From Gammaproteobacteria bacterium (lineage in GTDB: Bacteria > Pseudomonadota > Gammaproteobacteria > Nitrococcales > Nitrococcaceae): a DNA stretch of 10,814 bases. Numbering within the stretch: position 1 is the first letter of the stretch; every line of letters starts with the position of its first letter. A program made the position numbers and the translations under genes. Of the stretch, positions 7,644 to 10,814 are shown piece after piece. Location: contig JAGXLT010000011.1 of assembly GCA_018334525.1 (NCBI GenBank), positions 1-10,814 on the forward strand, read 5' to 3'. The notes under the pieces were generated by a model. That model had not been told where the DNA came from. It saw nothing but the letters and a program-made list of their open reading frames with translations, and ran no database searches.

Positions 7644-9529
7644 TACAGCTACGTGATATTACGCTTCGTCGTGGCTCAGAGCCGCTAATCGGGCAGAGTA
7701 GTCTGACAGTTCATGCGGGTAGTCGTATTGGGTTGATTGGCGCTAACGGCGCGGGCAAAAGCACATTATTTGCATTGCTGCGTGGCGAACTTACGGTGGA
7801 TGCCGGCGAGTTATCGTTACCCACGCACTGGACAATCGCGCATTTGGCTCAGGAAACGCCAGGGTTACCCATTCCGGCCATTGAGCATGTGTTGGATGGC
7901 GATACGCAGCTGCGGCAGGCAGAAGCCGAAGTGGCGGCGGCAGAGCAGAGTGAAGATGGGGAGCGCATCGGTTATGCCTTCGCCAACCTTGAAGCGGCCG
8001 GCGGGTACGATGCCCGCGCGCGAGCCAGCGCATTGATGCACGGGCTGGGGTTTGCTGCCGAGGTACAGTCTCAGCCGGTGGCCTCATTTTCAGGCGGCTG
8101 GCGTGTGCGATTAAATCTTGCCCGGGCACTGATGTGTCCGTCTGATCTGCTGTTGCTCGATGAGCCCACCAATCACCTTGATTTAGAGGCGGTCCTTTGG
8201 CTTGAGCAATGGCTTAAAAGTTATTCGGGTACGCTGATTATGATTGCGCATGATCGGGATTTTCTGGATGCCGTTGTCACCGGCATTGTTCACCTGGAAC
8301 ACCGCAAGCTGACCAGCTATAGCGGGGCGTATAGCGCCTTTGAGCGGCAGCGGGCGGAGCGGCTCGCCCAGCAGCAGGCCTTGTACGAGCGCCAGCAGCG
8401 GGAAACCGCTCATATGGAGGCGTTTATTAACCGCTTTCGTGCCAAGGCCACCAAAGCGCGCGCGGCCCAAAGCCGAATCAAAGCCCTTGAGCGAATGGAG
8501 CAAGTTGCCCCGGCGCATGTCGACTCGCCCTTTTCCTTTGCTTTTCCGGCACCGCCTAAGGCGGGCAATCCTCTGCTTGCTTTGGATGATGTGAGCCTGG
8601 GGCATGGTGATACGCCAATTTTAAGCGGTATTCGACAAACCCTGTCACCGGGCGATCGCATTGGCTTGCTGGGTCCGAATGGCGCCGGTAAATCGACATT
8701 GGTGCGCGGTTTAGCCGGTACGCTTGAGCCACTGACTGGAACGATTCAGCGCGCCGCGAGGCTTGCTGTGGGATATTTTGCGCAGCATCAGCTTGAGCAA
8801 CTGGATGCCCAGGCAAGCCCGATGTTGCATTTAGAACGCCTCGGGCGTCGGGCTGAGCCCCAGCAATTGCGGGATTTTTTAGGGGGCTTTGGTTTTCATG
8901 GTGATCAGGCCGTCGGCCCTGTGGCTGATTTCTCAGGGGGTGAGAAAGCCCGATTAGTGCTGGCGATGCTGGTGTGGCAGGCACCCAATTTGCTTTTGCT
9001 CGATGAGCCAAGCAACCACTTAGATCTTGAAATGCGGCATGCGCTGAATTTGGCACTGCAACAGTTTGAAGGCGCGGTAGTGGTGGTATCTCATGACCGG
9101 TATTTATTAGAGACCACCGTTGCCGATTATTGGCTGATCAGCGGTGGGCAGGTTGAGCGGTTTGATGGCGATCTGCAAGCCTATCGGCAGTGGCTGGCAC
9201 GACCCGCTGAGCGTCAATCCGCCAAATCCGGCAAATTGGCTGGCACACCAAAGACAAAGAAAAACTCAGAAGCCCTGTTGCGCCCACTGCAACGCCGCGT
9301 GGATTCAGCAGTAGCGCGCATGGAAGCGCTGGATGAGGCGATTAATACGCTAGATCATCGTCTGGCGGATAACGCGCTCTATGAGGCGTCGGCAAAGCAG
9401 GAACTTGATCAATTGCTAGCGCAGGCGGATGACTTACGCGCCGATCGGCAAGCGGCTGAAACCGAGTGGATGGCAGCGGAGGAGGCTTTGTCAGCTGCAC
9501 TTAAGCCAAGTATTCTTGAAGCCGAGTAG
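7640..9529 (+). CDS. yheS: ABC-F family ATPase, YheS type
   Basis: ABC-F proteins have two fused nucleotide-binding domains and no membrane part; characterised members act on the ribosome, often relieving stalled translation. From the GTG at 7640 the product is 629 residues (E. coli YheS about 637). The first domain has Walker A GANGAGKST (34-42), signature SGGWR (151-155), Walker B LLLLDEPTNHLD (170-181) and switch histidine in AHDRDF. The basic interdomain linker includes RFRAKATKARAAQSRIKALE near 265-284. The second has GPNGAGKST (345-353), SGGEK (432-436), LLLLDEPSNHLD (451-462) and SHDR. A charged, helix-prone tail covers about 521-629. I chose GTG 7640 because MIQLRDITLRRG is the normal family start and it overlaps the upstream stop as GTGA; an in-frame ATG at 7613 would add nine atypical residues inside the upstream gene. 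The second Walker B reads DEPSN rather than DEPTN, a mild change. The subfamily is clear; the stalling sequence it handles cannot be read here. Confidence 0.95.
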   Translation: MIQLRDITLRRGSEPLIGQSSLTVHAGSRIGLIGANGAGKSTLFALLRGELTVDAGELSLPTHWTIAHLAQETPGLPIPAIEHVLDGDTQLRQAEAEVAAAEQSEDGERIGYAFANLEAAGGYDARARASALMHGLGFAAEVQSQPVASFSGGWRVRLNLARALMCPSDLLLLDEPTNHLDLEAVLWLEQWLKSYSGTLIMIAHDRDFLDAVVTGIVHLEHRKLTSYSGAYSAFERQRAERLAQQQALYERQQRETAHMEAFINRFRAKATKARAAQSRIKALERMEQVAPAHVDSPFSFAFPAPPKAGNPLLALDDVSLGHGDTPILSGIRQTLSPGDRIGLLGPNGAGKSTLVRGLAGTLEPLTGTIQRAARLAVGYFAQHQLEQLDAQASPMLHLERLGRRAEPQQLRDFLGGFGFHGDQAVGPVADFSGGEKARLVLAMLVWQAPNLLLLDEPSNHLDLEMRHALNLALQQFEGAVVVVSHDRYLLETTVADYWLISGGQVERFDGDLQAYRQWLARPAERQSAKSGKLAGTPKTKKNSEALLRPLQRRVDSAVARMEALDEAINTLDHRLADNALYEASAKQELDQLLAQADDLRADRQAAETEWMAAEEALSAALKPSILEAE

Positions 9530-9541
9530 TTTTAATCGAGC

Positions 9542-9545
9542 GGAG
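9542..9545 (+). promoter_or_regulatory. Strong Shine-Dalgarno site of the binding-protein gene
   Basis: GGAG followed by an A-rich spacer of eight bases precedes the ATG at 9554. It is the clearest ribosome-binding site in the window, as expected for an abundant periplasmic binding protein, and it fixes the start. I see no promoter hexamers in the 24-base gap after yheS. Confidence 0.6.
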
Positions 9546-9553
9546 AAGAAAAT

Positions 9554-10768
9554 ATGACGAATAAGACAACACAGTTAGGCGCGGCGGGCGCCTTATCAAT
9601 CATGATGTTGGCCGGTGCTGCGCAGGCGGATTCTCTGCGCGTGGGTGCGCTGATGCCCATGACCGGTGACTTGCAGGCCTATGGTGAGAGCTCTCGTAAT
9701 GGCGCGCAACTGGCCCTCGATGAAATCAATGCCGCCGGCGGCGTCTTTGGTAACCCGGTTGAGCTGCAGGTTGCCGATACACAAACTGAACCGCAGTCAG
9801 GTGTTGATGCCGCGCAGCGACTGGTGTCTGTGCATAACGTCTCGGCCATCGTGGGCGCGTTATCCAGTGGCGTTACGATTCCGGTAGCAAGCAGTGTGAC
9901 CTCTGTAGAAGGGGTGCCGCAGATCTCTAACGCCTCAACCTCACCAGTCATGACGGATCTGGCGGATAACGACTTTTTATTTCGGACTACGCCCTCTGAT
10001 GCCTATCAGGGTGTCGCACTAGCGGCCGTTGCTATTGAAAAAGGCGTTGATGCGGTTTCGGTGCTGTATATCAATAACGACTATGGAGAAGGCTTAGCGA
10101 ATGCGTTTGAAGACGCCTTTAACTCTGCTGGTGGCTCAGTGGTCGGGCGCAGTGGCTATGAGCCGGGGCAGGCCTCATACCGTGGTGAACTCAATCAGGT
10201 TAGCGATGGCAGTGCCCCGCTATTGCTGATTGGTTATCCGGAAAACGGCCAAACCATCATCCGCCAGGCACTTGAAGGCGGATTTTTTACCAACTTCCTC
10301 TTTACTGATGGCATGAAATCGCCCCAGATCGTTGAAAACCTTGGGGCTGAGTTTCTTAATGGTAGTTTCGGTACTGCCGCACAGGCCCGTGACGATACCG
10401 ACGCTGCGGCCCATTTCCAGACCGCCTATGAGGCTGCTTACGGTGAAGTGCCACCGGTGCCATACATCGATACGGCGTACGATGCGGTTTACTCCATTGC
10501 ACTGGCAGCGGTAGCGGCTGGCAGTAATGATCCGGTTGCCATTCGTGATCATCTGCGCGCCATTAATGACTCTGCCGGAGAGGTGGTTGGCCCGGGCCAA
10601 TTTGCCGAGGCTGTGGCATTGCTTGAGGCCGGCACTCCGATTAACTACGAGGGTGCCTCAGGCAGTGTGAATTTTGATGAAAATGGCGATGTGGGCGGCA
10701 CATTTGCTCATTGGGAAATTCAAAATGGTGATTATGTGACTGTGCGGGTTTTTGAACCGACCCTGTAA
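9554..10768 (+). CDS. Periplasmic substrate-binding protein of a branched-chain amino acid/amide-type ABC transporter
   Basis: The 404-residue protein has a Sec signal peptide (K4, hydrophobic 8-22, cleavage expected after AQA at 23-25) and a mature start DSLRVGALMPMTGDLQAYGE typical of the LivJ-like Peripla_BP_6 family. Further family marks are RNGAQLALDEINAAGG, the AIVGALSSGVT segment that lines the ligand site in relatives, the NNDYGEG motif, and YIDTAYDAVYSIALA near the C terminus. It would capture an amino acid, amide or similar small solute in the periplasm for permeases of the LivHM type with LivGF-type ATPases, none of which lie in this window; they may follow to the right or be elsewhere. 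By my count it has about 48 Asp plus Glu against 14 Lys plus Arg, which is very acidic. There is no lipobox, so it is soluble rather than anchored. The ligand cannot be named from motifs, so I give no gene symbol. Confidence 0.9.
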   Translation: MTNKTTQLGAAGALSIMMLAGAAQADSLRVGALMPMTGDLQAYGESSRNGAQLALDEINAAGGVFGNPVELQVADTQTEPQSGVDAAQRLVSVHNVSAIVGALSSGVTIPVASSVTSVEGVPQISNASTSPVMTDLADNDFLFRTTPSDAYQGVALAAVAIEKGVDAVSVLYINNDYGEGLANAFEDAFNSAGGSVVGRSGYEPGQASYRGELNQVSDGSAPLLLIGYPENGQTIIRQALEGGFFTNFLFTDGMKSPQIVENLGAEFLNGSFGTAAQARDDTDAAAHFQTAYEAAYGEVPPVPYIDTAYDAVYSIALAAVAAGSNDPVAIRDHLRAINDSAGEVVGPGQFAEAVALLEAGTPINYEGASGSVNFDENGDVGGTFAHWEIQNGDYVTVRVFEPTL

Positions 10769-10769
10769 G

Positions 10770-10791
10770 GTAAATCACGCGTAAATCAGGC
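10770..10791 (+). repeat. Two-copy 11-base tandem repeat after the last gene
   Basis: GTAAATCACGC (10770-10780) is followed directly by GTAAATCAGGC (10781-10791), differing at one base. The period is about one helical turn, which would place two protein contacts on the same DNA face. It lies two bases after the stop of the binding-protein gene, within the final 46 non-coding bases of the window. There is no terminator-like stem with a T-run here. Two short copies could also arise by chance or slippage. Confidence 0.5.
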
Positions 10792-10814
10792 CAGCCTTTC
10801 AGGATTGTCCTCCC

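Noticed and set aside
9530-9553. A promoter or terminator in the yheS to binding-protein gap (TTTTAAT at 9530-9536)
   Set aside because: There is no -35 hexamer at a usable distance and no stem before the T-run, so neither can be supported.

Overview
The window reads as a compact chromosomal stretch from a gammaproteobacterium with moderate GC content. The evidence is the content and order of the genes. A gcvR-type gene diverges from dapA, dapA is followed by a bamC-type lipoprotein gene and then a purine gene, and the proteins resemble Escherichia coli GcvR, DapA, PurL, MsrP, MsrQ and YheS closely enough to align by eye. I cannot name a genus. The strongly acidic periplasmic binding protein at the right end would fit a marine or salt-tolerant bacterium, but that is inference.

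Layout. At the left edge, on the minus strand, is the N-terminal part of a GcvR-like ACT-domain regulator; its 3' end lies outside the window. A 116-base intergenic region (298-413) holds a good sigma70-type promoter for dapA. Everything to the right is on the plus strand: dapA (lysine and peptidoglycan precursor synthesis), a short BamC-like outer-membrane lipoprotein, purL (purine synthesis, full length), msrP and msrQ (periplasmic methionine sulfoxide repair), a small DUF2007-like protein with a C-terminal zinc ribbon, an ABC-F ATPase of the YheS type, and a periplasmic binding protein of the branched-chain amino acid/amide family. The last 46 bases are non-coding and carry a two-copy 11-base repeat.

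The genes are tightly packed. Two junctions are four-base GTGA overlaps (dapA/bamC and DUF2007/yheS), no gap between plus-strand genes exceeds 46 bases, and I see no intrinsic terminator. Read-through transcription of functionally unrelated modules is therefore plausible: envelope and lysine, purine, periplasmic redox repair, translation ATPase, nutrient uptake. msrP and msrQ clearly form a functional pair; the other neighbours share transcription more obviously than pathway.

I found no mobile element, CRISPR array, RNA gene or phage trace, and nothing that supports a new defence or biosynthetic system. The points worth a second look are modest: a BamC reduced to about half the usual length, a purine gene after bamC that is purL rather than the enterobacterial purC, the overlap of a zinc-ribbon protein with yheS, a hairpin at the predicted start of the dapA transcript, and the repeat after the last gene.
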